The position numbers and the translations under genes were made by a program. Positions 11,588 through 23,993 of a DNA stretch of 64,000 nt are shown one piece after another. Origin of the DNA: Marasmius tenuissimus. Taxonomy: Eukaryota; Basidiomycota; Agaricomycetes; Agaricales; Marasmiaceae. Position 1 is the first letter of the stretch. Every line of letters starts with the position of its first letter. The stretch spans positions 1,178,001 through 1,242,000 of the forward strand of contig JAQOTA010000015.1 of NCBI GenBank assembly GCA_029532415.1. The letters are read 5' to 3'. A model generated the notes under the pieces. The model made no database searches and was not told the origin of the DNA. It saw only the letters and a list, made by a program, of their open reading frames with translations.

Positions 11588-12573
11588 CTACGCGTCATCG
11601 TCCATTTCAGTCTCCTTCCACTTGAGATTTCCCTCGTAGAACTTGATCATCTGCCGGATGTCAGTTGAGAGATTATTCTCAAAACGTCCGGAAGAACCAA
11701 CCTTTTGGGGAAACTTCTTGTTACAGGTTGCGGAAGGTAACTTGACGCGGTCGCCTCCTTCTTTTTTCGTCCTGACAGAACGAACGCGTAAATTTTGTGG
11801 TAATAGTCGCAGAAAAGCGAACTCACAATCGTATGTACACAGTCAGGTTCGAGCCATCCGTGGGGGAATGCTCTACTGTGTCTATCTCTCGTATGATCTC
11901 TTCCCAAGATGCCAGATGGTTGAACTTGTGCATGAATTTCGCGTCCCTGATTTTCACCGTACCGTCGTCCATCTCAACATCTTCCGGTTCGCTATTTTCC
12001 GTCTCGTCGTTCCGTTGTTTTTGTCTCTTAGATGCGGAGGGCTTCTCGTCCTCAGAAAGTGGTTTTCGACCGCGTTTTTTGGTGGAGATAGAAGGTTCTG
12101 GAGTTTCTGCTGCTGTTGATTTACGACCCTTCCGCGCGACCGAACCATTCTCTTTTCGACTCTTCTTCTCCCAATATTCGTCAATCAATTCCTTCGCGTT
12201 CCTAACGAGGATAAGTAGTTGGCACGCCAGAGCTAGTCTGATCCATCTAAACGCACTCAGCATCTGACTCGCGCACCCAAGTGTTGTCCTTGGGATCATC
12301 GTATCCTTTCCACTTGACATAAAAGGCCATTTTACCCTACATTGCGCGTGTGTTGAGTGGTTCATTGTATTACGAGGATAATTTGTCACGTACGCTTTCA
12401 AACTTTCCCTTCTTGTGGTTCAGAATCGCCTCAATCTCGTACTCCTCGTCATCCTCGCCCTCTTCCTCGTCTTCAATTTCTTCTGCCTCGTTCTTGTCTT
12501 TGCCCCTCTTATTCCGTCCTTGAGCAGGGGTTTCTTCTCGCTCACTATCCGAAACCACTGAAGCGGCTGCCAT
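11588..12573 (-). CDS. HP1-family heterochromatin protein (chromo and chromoshadow domains)
   Basis: Four exons (complement of 12394-12573, 12257-12336, 11827-12201, 11588-11771) give 272 residues. An acidic N-terminus leads into a chromodomain at about 44-97 (EYEIEAIL, then YVKWKGY, then NTWVRESDAEN) with the aromatic cage positions Y45, W69 and Y72 present. A basic, Ser-rich hinge follows, and then a chromoshadow domain from about 183 to 265 that spans the last intron and ends in FYEGNLKW. This is the architecture of HP1/Swi6, which reads methylated H3K9 and dimerises through the shadow domain to build heterochromatin. The in-frame ATG at 12573 is preferred to one 28 codons upstream, because the acidic tail then starts directly. 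Frame closure across all introns supports the model. Confidence 0.9.
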
Positions 12574-13893
12574 TATGTAGGAAGAAGTGGACGCTCGGAG
12601 AGGTTGTTTGTCGACAATGAGGTCTGTTGAGAAGTACAACCACGTCACGCCAGACAACGTGACTGACGTACCCGTGACTCTCGTTTCTTGTCACACGTGC
12701 ACCTAAGAATCATCTGATTCAACGTCCATGATTATTGCTATCGACTGGAAGAATGCATTCTGTATATGTAGATTGGTTGTGCCAAGGGGCTACAGGGATG
12801 ATACGCTGCTGCAAACCTCTTTCAGATTGACGCTGGGGCGTTGCTAGCGATTGTGCCCTGGGAACGTCGCTTTCGTGTTCCCGGGCCCCAACCGTCCGGA
12901 TGGATTGCTCTGTTCCTTCAACCAGTTTAAGGTCAGAGACGATCTGCTACGAGAACTTCACAAATCACAGCATGGGCACTTGAGAACCTCCGGAGTCCGG
13001 AACTTGAACCAATTTTCGCTGTCAAGAAGGGACCAAGAGGGTGTCGGTTCCTGTAGGTGTCAATGTGATCCCTTCTGCTCCCTCCCTGAGGGGTCCATTG
13101 GTACCTACTGCTCCCAATCACATCTTTGGATATCGGATGACCGGAACAAAGGTCTCATTGTTCACTTCACTCGGGAAATTAACGGACGTCGGTGCTACAA
13201 GGTCTTAGGTCTGTTATCCATGGAAATTCAAAGGGTCGCGCTGCCACGAGTTCCCACTATTCCTACGCGTCTCTGCAATTCCGTTCTCTATTGTGAAACG
13301 GAGCCTCGTCACTCTTTGGTACTTCGCCTGATACATACGTATACAGTGGGTGTGAACATCGTGGAGGCCGTAGCAGTTTCGGGGTCCCATCTCGTAACTA
13401 CCTATTGCGGAAATTTACACGAAAAATTTTGACTAGAATTTGGTGTAAAAATTATGTACAACGGTAGGTCCCTACTGTCTCCCATCTCATTTCGTCACCA
13501 TCACTATCAGCCCCAAATAACGGTGCTTCCCTTCGTTGTTGCCTTTCATTGCATGAATCAAATCCCCTTTCATGACGGAGATCATCCAGGCAACTCCTCT
13601 ATTTTTCGCTTTTACGACTCTTCGCGCCATGACTCCGGCCAGGAAGTCTTTGTCACCGTCGGTGCCATTTTTTATTTTTATTTTATTTATTTTTCAACAT
13701 GTTTTGTTTCTCATGTGCCTGATAGGCTGCTCCGAACAAAAATGATCGAGATTTGTTGTGACTGGGTAAAGCCTGAAACGGGTTTGGCCATCCAACATCT
13801 TTTCAACATGCGACGAACTTATATAAGAGCGCTAATGGTCTTGTCCATCATCCTCTGATTTCCTCAGTCTCGACTCTTTTTCCGCCACTCGAT
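12574..13893. other. Intergenic, no supported gene
   Basis: A single-exon frame of 193 codons lies at 12851-13432 on the plus strand, but it has no recognisable domain and no codon or motif feature that separates it from chance. A short inverted repeat (TTTACAC at 13414-13420 with GTGTAAA at 13443-13449) and an AT-rich block near 13670-13700 were noted. The promoter of the MYND gene probably occupies the last few hundred bases. Confidence 0.4.
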
Positions 13894-14622
13894 ATGCAAG
13901 GCATGCAAGTCATAAATCACCCTTGCACGGTGTGTTGTAATCCAACCTCTATGTGGTGCAGTCGCTGTCAAGGGGCATGGTATTGTTGCCCAGAACATCT
14001 GCAATCGGTGCGTGATACTTTTTTTCTTGCCTTGTCATACCCTCAAGGACTCCCCGAAATAGGACTGGCCGAGGCACCGCAAAGAATGTGTTCCAGCAGC
14101 TCATAACACCAGTACTAGCTATGGTGTCAACATGATCGCCACTCCTCCCCCGGCTGAGCCTCAATATATCAGCGTCTCTGCAATTCTTTTCGCGCCTGAG
14201 GAAGGCGAGTCGAAATTCCCGTGTTTTTGCGTGCTGAAGACTTAATATTAATGCCAGAACGTCCACGTATCATCACCGTCAATTGTCGTCCGGCCTCGCG
14301 TTCCTCTCATGGCGGAATGTGTCCTATTCCAATCGTTCAATCCTACTTCCCTGACGGTGTCTCCGAGGGCATTGTGCTTACACAAGGATTGAACGGTGAA
14401 GCCTTGCGATTCCCCCTTCACTTGTGGTACTCCCCGACTGCGCTACAAAAAAATTCGCCCGTCAATCGGTCGATATACAACATCACCTCCGGGTCAGCTC
14501 CCAAGGCCTGGTGTGGCGCTGTCGTCGTTCTCAAGTATAATGGATCCCGCCGTCAAGGGTACGCGGATGCTGGCTCCAACGACCTCCCTGCGCTTTCAGC
14601 CTATTTTCTCGCTTACAAATAG
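13894..14622 (+). CDS. Small MYND zinc-finger protein
   Basis: Three exons (13894-14007, 14063-14204, 14258-14622) give 206 residues. An N-terminal MYND finger follows the spacing C-x2-C-x7-C-x2-C-x5-C-x3-H-x7-H-x3-C (C11, C14, C22, C25, C31, H35, H43, C47). The sixth ligand, normally cysteine, is histidine. The remaining 150 residues resemble short MYND proteins I know from mushroom genomes (FAPEEERPRIITVNCR after splicing), of unknown function. The second intron must begin with GC (14205-14257, GCGAGT donor) to join the conserved reading; the first is normal GT..AG. MYND fingers usually bind proline-rich partner peptides. The role in this organism is unknown. Confidence 0.7.
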
Positions 14623-17600
14623 AACTGCTGTGAGTCCGACATTTGCATCCGGAACTCAGCGTCGCTAACCGATGGTCCTATGCTCATTAGGTCTTTATCT
14701 CGCCATCTGTGGATGGCATGTCCTGCGCTCCCCCTCGCTCTCTGTACTCGCAAGTCGCTGCTCAGTGCTATATCCTTGTTCTTTTCTATCTTATACCCCG
14801 TATTAGTATCTATTTATCTCCTCTCTTTCACATCTCATCGGCCCCCCGTCTGTATCATTGGTTCATCTCGTACGTACTATCTTGCTTTAAAATATTTCAT
14901 CGACATCCTTGCAAAAAGTATCAGTAACTTCATACGTACTTGTCAGTCAGTAAACAGACCCATTCACACCTGCCATATCTTGTACGTTACCCTTTCTTGT
15001 CTCATTCTTCCTGCAAATTCTTCCTGAACAGCGCGCAGAATGGACGACATTGCTACATTGGTCCGTCTGAGAGATCTCCGCTGTCTCCAATCTCCACTAA
15101 ATCTTGACGACAGGCGCATCAAAAAAAATGTTTTGAATGGGATCACAATAGAAACCTCTCAATGCGTCGAAACTGAAAGGGTTCCTTGCGTGATTCCCAC
15201 GTGGCTATGCGTCGCCTGCGTTGTTGGTGAGGTGGTGTTCTGTGATGCCCGCCGTCTTGCCGCCATCCGTCCGATACAACAACGCAAAGTCATTTCCTGT
15301 CATTGCTCTCCAGTACCGACCACATATACTTACTTCTATCATCTACTCCGGGACTGCCGTCACTCCACTCAAATTCAGTATCCCATCGAATCTTCAACTC
15401 CATCTCCAAGTTTTCCCATTGTCAAAACCGCTTGACTCATCGCCGGAGACTGTCGATTTGATCCATGGTCTATGACGGTGGACTCGCGTTTTCTTCAAGA
15501 CGGCAAAATAACCAGAACACAAGCTTGATGACGACAATGACCAGTGATGAAACGCGCGAAGCACAAGGTGCTATCATGAAATATTGGATTCGGAACTTGC
15601 GATCTCGCCGTTGGGAGTGTAGACATACGACTTTCTTTCACGTCCCCTGTGCATATTATGCAATTTCTGCTACCGTCATGTCTCTGTTGGAGGCTCTTGG
15701 GGCTTGAGCAGCAAAAAGATCAATCCCACGACCCAACCTCCATGATCTTGGTTCTCCAAGGCGTTGCTGAGGGTGGTTCATTGAAGTTTGTTGACTCCAT
15801 TCGAATCGGTTTGAGATTGACCTCTAATTCATTCTCAGGAACGAGGTTCATACATGAATCGTTGGCATGAGGGACCCGACCTGACGCGGAGTGTAGCCTT
15901 TGGCACACTTATGACACAAAGGTCCCTAGGGACAATCGGTCAACAATGGTACTGGTGAGCCGCAAGCGACGTAATTCCATGTCTTATGATCCTTTACTCT
16001 GAGCTACGTCTTACGAAGAGGACAAGCTCATTCATCGCCCTGCTTCGCTACCCTTCTTTCTGTAACAACGAAGGGGACGTACTCGAGTCGCCAGAAACCT
16101 GGTCGGCATAGATGGTCGGCTACTTTGACAGAGATGAACATAAGTTGTGTGGTGATCCGCGGTTGGACAACACACCCAGCCGCAGGAAATGGCATCGTTG
16201 CAAGCCTGACGAATCAAGGGGGAGCCACACCAGTCCACACCGCCCTTGTGATTGGGTGACAGCGGACTATCCTTTGGCGGGACCTTCATAGACCGATCAC
16301 CCCCATTTGCAGACAGGAACGCTGTGGGTACTTTCGGTCAGTGCGCTTCTGGGCTGTCTACAAAATACCCTCTGATAACCTTTCTGCACAGGACGAGCAA
16401 TCCAAGCGTCTTTTCCCTTAAGCAGCTTCCATACTTAGGCGATTCACCTTGGCAACTACATGCCTCACTTTGCGTGATGAACTCATCAGAAGTCAGCTTT
16501 CCTGGGGCCCGAATGCCTCTATGCAAAGGCCACGTCCTCCCCTTGATGGCACCAACGCCAAGGACCAGCATTTCTGCCGTCGGCTCCATAGAGTGTGCTC
16601 CTCGGAGACGCAGACACAGTCTCAAGGTTAAGGCTGCCTTGCTTCGGCTTGCGAGAGATGTTGGACAGGATCTAGCCAGCCCTCTGGCTGTCCATGCTCA
16701 TTTCTGCGATTCAGCGGTATTTACTCAGTTAAGGTTCATATCAAGGATAGAGGATTTGGCGAGCTAACTATGTTCCGGCGGCATCAAAGGTATGGTTAAT
16801 GTCGATATTCCCTTTCCCTTCTCGTTGACATTGAGGCCGGTATCTTTCAGCCTCATCCGCGACTCTCCTCACTGGAAGCCATCGATTGGCGCCATAGCTG
16901 TGGTTTCATGGCTCTCCTCTCCGAAGGTCTCGGCACGGTTATAAAAGGTCAATTCTGTACAGGGTGGCTCCTTCTCCTCGAGACGGCCATCGTGGGGTCG
17001 TCCCGTATCTATCGCCTGATACTCCAATGCTGTGCAGTGAGTCTTGTGTGTGTTTGAGATCCGCAAGGTTTCATTGCTTACCACTTAGCGTTATGTGGGG
17101 ACCGAGTGGCCCGCCCTCAGCTGACGAAGAGAGTTGGCCTAATCTTCCCATTGAGGATGTTACACTAAGTTTGCAATAGCGAACGAATGTTCCGTGGACA
17201 TCGCTCGAGTTCAGGTATCAAAGATTCGCTAAATCGTTTGTTCCTTCTCCTTCCGAGACATAACCAGGTATCTGTGATTGACCCAGCCATACCTGGGGAG
17301 GCCCTATCCCCCGAACATGGCGTCTAGATCGACCCCGTCGTTTTTCATCATCCGGGGCGACCGCATCACGGAATTGTCTAGCCTAAGAAAAGCCTACAGC
17401 ACCCTTCCCGACGTATGTGGTGCGACGTCGACACAGGGGCTACATGAAATGAGAATGGCAAATGCTATTGTTGGGACATCCTTACACGGGCAAGCGGCGG
17501 GCTCGGGCTTAGGCATGAACAGCCCGAGTCGTCGACATTTTCGCATACAGTACTGTACTCAGCAACACCGTACTCCGACGCCAGATTCACGATCGTCACC

Positions 17601-20240
17601 CCTACTGTCATTATAAGAAGTTTAATACGAGTGGTTCCCACTCTCATCTCACGTCGTTCTCATGACTGCCGTGTAAGTATTCATAATTCAGGTTACCTCT
17701 CATTTCTTGCCATACGGAATGATAAATGATCGTGTCCCGCTCGCCTTGCCTGTGGAGCACGTCTGTCTTTTCCGTGCTTTTCCCCTTTGGTAATTCAGAC
17801 GACAGTCCCGATATCAATAGGTCTTGAATTCCGGACATTCAATACGAGCAGAAGACACTCTGGATATTCCGGAAAAGTACAGGGCTCCCGAGAAACCATT
17901 GACCGAACTCGACGTCAAGATTGAATGATTTCAGGGATTGTGTCAGCGACCTACACGACTTACTTTTGCCACTAACGTATTGAACAAGGGTCGCCGGGGT
18001 CTCACTGCTATCATCTGCAGTCACCTTGAAACTCTGAATGCGTACCAGAGCGCGGAGATGACTATTCGAGCTCCAGGGACTGAAGGTGAGGTAACAGCGC
18101 TTCGGTAACGAGAATGGCGGTCGCGACTTGTCGGACGAATTCAAGTTACTGAGCAGCCTTGAGTGCAGGACGTCCTTCCAGCTGGGCGAGTAGTGAGAGA
18201 TAGTCCATCTACTTTAGACTACCTCAGAGTGATGCAACCAGGATGCAACAGCTCGTTAGTGCGACAGCCCTCACTAGTCCATACACTGACAGCTATACTT
18301 GCTGTAGAACCAAGAAGTACGACGGAGAAATACATAATCGTTCTTGGGACAAAGCCAGTGGCCCAACACAGTGGATCACCGGTACCGGTAGTGTAATTCT
18401 TCCTGGACTTAAGGTTCATGACAGCAACAGTTACAACACAGATAGTAATCTGGGCCCATTTTGATTCCTCGAGATGTGCTACACGGGTTGAAATATCTGC
18501 CTCAAATGTACGAATTTATCTCCGAGCTATTGATAAATCGTGGCCGGTTAAATTTTTGCTCCAGGATTAGGACTGCTCAAAGCTGTAGCTCGTGCCCCAG
18601 GTATCATGCCATCCGACTATTACAATCGATTTGCCGGGTTTGTGGGTCCCTGTGGACAACAGAATGTCGGTGGTCCACTCGGAGGCCGTCGCATTTGCCT
18701 CGCGTGGGATGACAATTCATGTGAGTGAATATAGTTTTTATACCTAGAGTGGCAAAATCAAGGAATAGGTTTAGTGTCCAAAAAAGTTGACGTTGAGCTT
18801 TCCGCATCTTCCTCTTGAAACGGACACGTCGGTTAAGTTTAAAACATTGTTCCATTAGGCCCTCACTGCTTCAAGCGGCCGTGCCGGTGGATGTGGAGAG
18901 CTCACATGAATCCTTTGAATCGCAGGAGGGTGGTATCAGAAAACCTGAGTTGAAGACTGGGCGCTGTTGGGCGCTGCGTAGCTGAACTCCGACGAGGCAA
19001 TGTTTGATTTACACATTGGACGCCACGGAAAGCTTCCGGAAACAACGGGAAGAACGGGAAGCCGGGCCGGATCCATACCCGAAGTGAAATTTGAATAGCG
19101 TTAGTGTGTTGGGTACCCGGGTCCTTGTGGAAGATCTGCGAATGACGAAGGATGAAAGATCAGGCCCCTGTCAGGCCCCCGCGAGGCGGGGGTTGCAAGT
19201 GAGATTGGAACCTTCCTCAAACCTTCCTTGATACCTTTGATGGTGTAGAGAGCGAAATAATGCCAGTAATATAATTGTACAAAACTAGGCAAAATTTGGG
19301 AGAGGATCTCAGCGTCGGTGACGAAGCTGCTTTTCTGGATCTCGTAAGGTAAAACTGCAGTTATGGAGTCCCACAGATTTCGCACTCGGATATGACTTCT
19401 AGCATTGCAAAGTTCGCCAGCGACAGGCCAAGGAGTACACTGCCAGTTATTTGCTTGGTCGTCGAGCGTCGAGAGTTGAGTCAGCGAAAAACTAGGGATC
19501 TGGTCTCAAGACTCAGATACATACTCACCGAGCTTGGGCCCAAGTTTGCTAGCCATTGCTTTCGACTCTGAGGTAGACACATGAAAGTGGCGGTAGCTGC
19601 GATCTCATCATCTTCTTGAGCTATGACAAGCAGATGAACGACTGTGAGTCTGTCACCCAAGCAAACCATGAATTGAAGCGAGCTAACGCAAGTGCTTCAA
19701 CCGGCGGTCAAGCCTTCCGACGGTGAGGTATTCGAAGACCAAACCCGCATATGAATCGAGGCACATAGGAGTGAAAGGCGACTAATCCGGGGGCCGCGAC
19801 GGCGTCTTCAAAGAGGGGTGCTCATTGGGTCGCTCGCACTGAATTCCTGCCCACAGTTGTTTGACATTCGCGCTGAGTTTGAATGGCACATTGGGTGCCT
19901 CGACTGTGCATCGTCTGGCGATGCACAACTCTGCCTCCGTATTTCAATTGTGAAAGCACAGGCACAATCTCCATTTCCAATTCCAATGGCCCATGGAATA
20001 AACCCGACGACGATAGTGGTCCAAACTTGTTTGAACTGGTAAGACCCAGTCGAGGGATGGACGATTTCCTGAGTGTGGACAGACAAAAGCACGAAGGAAT
20101 GGTGATTGAGGCCTATCCAACTTGAAGTATCACTATACGAGCATTTCCAGTCAACAATTCTATCGTCCGCGACCATTAAAACGGCATCACGCACCTCTCA
20201 GTTTTGCTATTAACATCAAGGCCAAAACCACTGACCACAG
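14623..20240. other. Long gene-poor stretch (5.6 kb)
   Basis: Just after the MYND gene the sequence is pyrimidine-rich and probably 3' untranslated. From about 15.0 to 20.2 kb there are many interrupted frames on both strands (for example 15040-15435 plus, 16252-16767 plus, 19808-20194 minus) without recognisable domains, transposase motifs or terminal repeats. It may be old, heavily mutated sequence; I cannot tell whether it came from mobile elements or from dead genes. Confidence 0.4.
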
Positions 20241-21128
20241 CTAGGTTTCCCTTGTTCGAGAGACCGACTCGCTGGGGGGAACGGGCTCCTCAAAATCGGC
20301 GACCAACCGAGATTGAGGGAAGATATCTGGTTCAGAAATGACATTGACAGCCACGAGTCTGTAAACGTCGACTGTCCGCACGATCCCGGGCCTACTCTTG
20401 AACGAAGCCCAGCTCGAGAATTCATGATCAAAGGATTCTAGTGGGACGCTCGTTGGCATCATTGTATATTGTTGGAATGAAAGCCGAGCATGATGCATGA
20501 ACTTTGACCGGTCCATAAAGCCATATAGTAGAATCAGCGCGGCAGTGTCGATGGCGACAAAAACAGAGAGGTACTGGTGATGATCGATGACTTGTCGAGT
20601 CACCGCTATTCAAAGGAGGTAGTAGGCACGGGGATTTTTCTCTGCGTGATGGTGCTAATGGGAGGTGGTGATCGATGCATAAGGAGTGGCGGTCGTCGCT
20701 ACAATCCAATTTGGGTGAGCGGTCTTGCTTACTGAGGATAAGTAATAGCACGCATCTTACCCGCCTTTGCTCATCGGCTTACCTTCGCGCTCGCCATCAG
20801 GCCCAGCCTCTCTGCGAGTCGATGGAGTGCTGTTAAGCAATCCGTATAACATGTGACGAAGATTGCGTTGATTGAGCGGTGATCGCCCCGGAGCGCCGCC
20901 AGTTCCAGTCGAGCGAGTGAGAGGACTGGCTGTGCCTTCCCACGGTTCCATAGTTTCTCCCTTTTCTTCTGCCATCATCCACCCACCGTTAGCTACCCTC
21001 GATAGACAGCCTTCACTCTCACTGTCATACTTTCTCGACCTCCCACCCACCCATCTAACATACACACAGAAATGTAGTTTTACACCACACCTTCTTGTTC
21101 TCTGATCATCTGTAGCTCGTATTCCCAC
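20241..21128 (-). other. Possible unidentified or decayed minus-strand gene
   Basis: Two minus-strand frames, 20757-21128 and 20241-20603, read like protein. The upstream one ends in a Ser/Gly/Pro-rich stretch running up to a possible GTAAGA donor at about 20756. The downstream one is mixed hydrophobic and charged with one likely membrane-embedded helix (IDTAALILLYGF). I could not find a donor and acceptor pair that joins them in frame, and no family is recognised. A real gene with a missed small exon, or a pseudogene, are both possible. Confidence 0.22.
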
Positions 21129-21633
21129 TATTGTAGTATAACGCTTTTAATCTAGAGAACCAGATCAGGACTAGGCAATCACCAGAGACGTCAGAGGGCA
21201 CCCACCCACCCAGCGGGCGTCCAACATCACCCGTCTCTTGTGTCCGTGCGCGCTTCGCGTGCCCATCCCAACCTTCAGCCAGACCTGGTCAGTTCTCTCG
21301 GACGGTTCACGAGACGAGACTGGATGTATCAGGGCCCCGGTCCCACGATGATCGTTTGGAAATAGGCACTTGAACCCTGCAGTTCCAAAATGGGACCACC
21401 GTAGGTTGACTTCTACACCTAGTACCAAGCTAAGCATATGATTACGGCCAGGGCCCAGGCGGGAGGACTGAGCATTGTGGTCGAGTCCACTGTCCGCAGC
21501 TATTCGTCTGAAGCAGCCTTTCAAGGGTTTCGACTCAAGCGGCAGGTTACAGCGTCAATGAAAGAATAAGATTATAATGGTACAGTAGTGGCACATCGAG
21601 AAATACAAATCAAAGAGGTATAGCGAGATAGAG
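21129..21633. other. Intergenic, 3' flank of histone H4 copy 1
   Basis: About 500 bp with no supported gene. The last part is AT-rich and presumably carries the H4 3' untranslated region; it is unrelated to the sequence at the same place beside the second histone pair. Confidence 0.4.
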
Positions 21634-21641
21634 AGAAACGT

Positions 21642-22129
<488 letters not shown>

Positions 22130-22443
22130 TGTATAGAGTGTTTGTAGAGGGTGAAAGAAGAGTTGAAGTGTTTGTTGAGTTGAGTGGGTGAGTGGTGGGG
22201 ATGAAGAAAGTAGGTCGACATCGTTCACGACCGCCGCTTATATACCGCGGATCACGAGACCCGGTGGCAGTGCCAAGTTTCATGTTTGTTGATTGTGATC
22301 AACGCGCTGCGAGTCATGTGACTGTCGCGTCGCGGCCGGTATAAATAGGCGACAATTCAGACTCAGCTCAACCACTCACTTTCTTCCACTCAAACCACCA
22401 CCACCACTACAACCACTCAACACCAAAACTTTCTACACTCGCA
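22130..22443. promoter_or_regulatory. Bidirectional H4/H3 promoter, copy 1
   Basis: The two start codons are 314 bp apart. A TATA box for H3 (TATAAATA) lies at 22340-22347 and one for H4 (TATATAA on the minus strand) at 22238-22244, each about 100 bp from its ATG. Near the centre is a perfect palindrome with a 4-nt spacer, GTTGAT-TGTG-ATCAAC (22288-22303). The H3 leader is CA-rich. Both directions therefore appear to share a central control region, as is common for divergent fungal histone pairs. Confidence 0.75.
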
Positions 22444-22979
22444 ATGGCCCGTACCAAGCAGACTGCTCGTAAATCCACTGGAGGAAAGGCTCCTCGTAAG
22501 CAATTGGCGGCCAAGTCTTCTGCTCGCAAGTCTACTGCAGTAAGTTCTCTTTGTATCTCGCCTTTTGTTTCTTTCAAGTTTCTGACTATCTTGTCGCAGG
22601 CAGCAGCTGGTGGTGTGAAGAAGCCCCATCGTTTCAGGCCCGGAACTGTCGCTCTCCGTGAAATCAGGAGATACCAAAAGTCGACCGAGTTGCTCATCAG
22701 GAAGCTTCCATTCCAACGTCTCGTTCGTGAAATCGCTCAGGACTTCAAGGTGCGTTCAATGTCTTCTTTGTTTACCTCGACATCTTGTTCTAACTTGAGC
22801 CTTTACAGACTGACTTGCGATTCCAATCTTCCGCTGTGATGGCTCTGCAAGAAGCTGCTGAGGCATACCTGGTCTCGCTCTTCGAAGATACCAACTTGGC
22901 TGCTATCCACGCTAAGCGTGTCACCATCCAACCCAAGGATCTCGCCCTTGCTCGTCGGTTACGTGGAGAGAGGTCATAG
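22444..22979 (+). CDS. Histone H3 (copy 1)
   Basis: Three exons (22444-22539, 22600-22749, 22809-22979) encode 138 residues. The N-terminus begins [14 protein letters not shown] and the C-terminus ends RRLRGERS; the core is canonical. Two residues are added between K23 and the GGVKKPHR block: the tail reads KSSARKST followed by AAAAGG, where common H3 reads KAARKSAPATGG. Lysines equivalent to K27 and K36 are still present but shifted by one and two positions. The donor after ACTGCA is unambiguous and no alternative acceptor restores the usual length. The same protein is encoded by copy 2, so this is not a local sequence error. It is transcribed divergently from H4. Confidence 0.96.
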
Positions 22980-23993
22980 ATTTCTGGGTTTCGGACTGTA
23001 TCTCACTTTCTATTCTTATCTCGTCTGTATTCTAGTGTATTATTCTATTCATTTCTTTGATTTGTATACCCTTGTGTTCGCTGAGCTGTGCAGTCTCAGT
23101 GGTTTAAGCAGCCTAGTGCATTCCAGCGAGTTCTTGAGGCGTGCTATGAAACCAATAATGGCTGAGCTTTGCCAGCTATGAAGCACAAATGGTTACAGTA
23201 CCGTTTTCTCTTTGTCGTCACCCGTTGTGACTTGCAGCTCAATATCAATGGTCATTACTGTTATGATTGCGCATTTCAGTTCCAATGCCTATGTGGTATT
23301 TATCTAAGCACGGTAGAATCCAGACGGAATCCCCCAGTCCCTGCCTCGAGTTATTAATCATCGCTGACGTCCCCGCCCGTGCGCAGCTTGCTGTGATTAT
23401 TTTTGGCTTGTGTCAAGTCTCCGGATTCCGGTGGGACTGCGGCGGAAAAGTATAGTGGGAGTAAGCCGGTTTTTACGAGATTTTCCATGACAATTCTCAA
23501 CTGAGATCGTCGGGATAAGTGGCAACTCAGGGTTCAGACCACTGGCGCCCAAGCTGTACATGTTGCTTTGCTGACCCACAGGCTGGAACTGAGATTGATG
23601 AACAGTTGAAGAACATTTTTCATTGATGCAGCGCTCTTCTTGACGGACAGATGTCGACTATCGCTCGTTGTGATCGTTGCAATACGTGGAAAATACGTGG
23701 GTGAGAATTAGAAACGAAAGACCAACTTCCAAGCCTGTCCTGACCTCTGTATCACGTGGTCCTCCCCATGTCCGACGCGTGATATTCGCTGTTCTTTCTT
23801 TACCCCCACACCACAGCGGTCGAACGGACTGCGCAGCGTCAGGCAGTGCTCCGCTTCACAGCGGCGATTCGTTCATTCTGATCCTGGTCACTCGCTGGTC
23901 GAGGATCGCTTTTTGTTTGTTCCTGTTCTTTTCGTTATAAATACCCCTCATCAACGTCCTTCCCATCTTTCATCTTTCCTCGTTCCCGCAACA
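22980..23993. other. Intergenic, no supported gene
   Basis: One kilobase between the H3 stop and the aspartic protease start. It begins with AT-rich presumed H3 3' untranslated sequence. Short frames (for example 23677-23940) have no recognisable features. A TATAAAT-like motif near 23936 and a pyrimidine-rich run just before the protease ATG are plausible promoter elements. Confidence 0.45.

Noticed and set aside
12851..13432. 193-codon plus-strand ORF
   Set aside because: Single exon in a genome where real genes have many introns, no domain, odd composition, and no consistent start context. Kept only as a remark in the gap entry.
13414..13449. Short hairpin TTTACAC...GTGTAAA
   Set aside because: Seven-base arms in AT-rich DNA are common by chance, and no longer arms or target duplication were found.
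16252..16767. 171-codon plus-strand ORF in the gene-poor block
   Set aside because: No domain or splice context and an overlapping antisense frame of similar quality; treated as chance.
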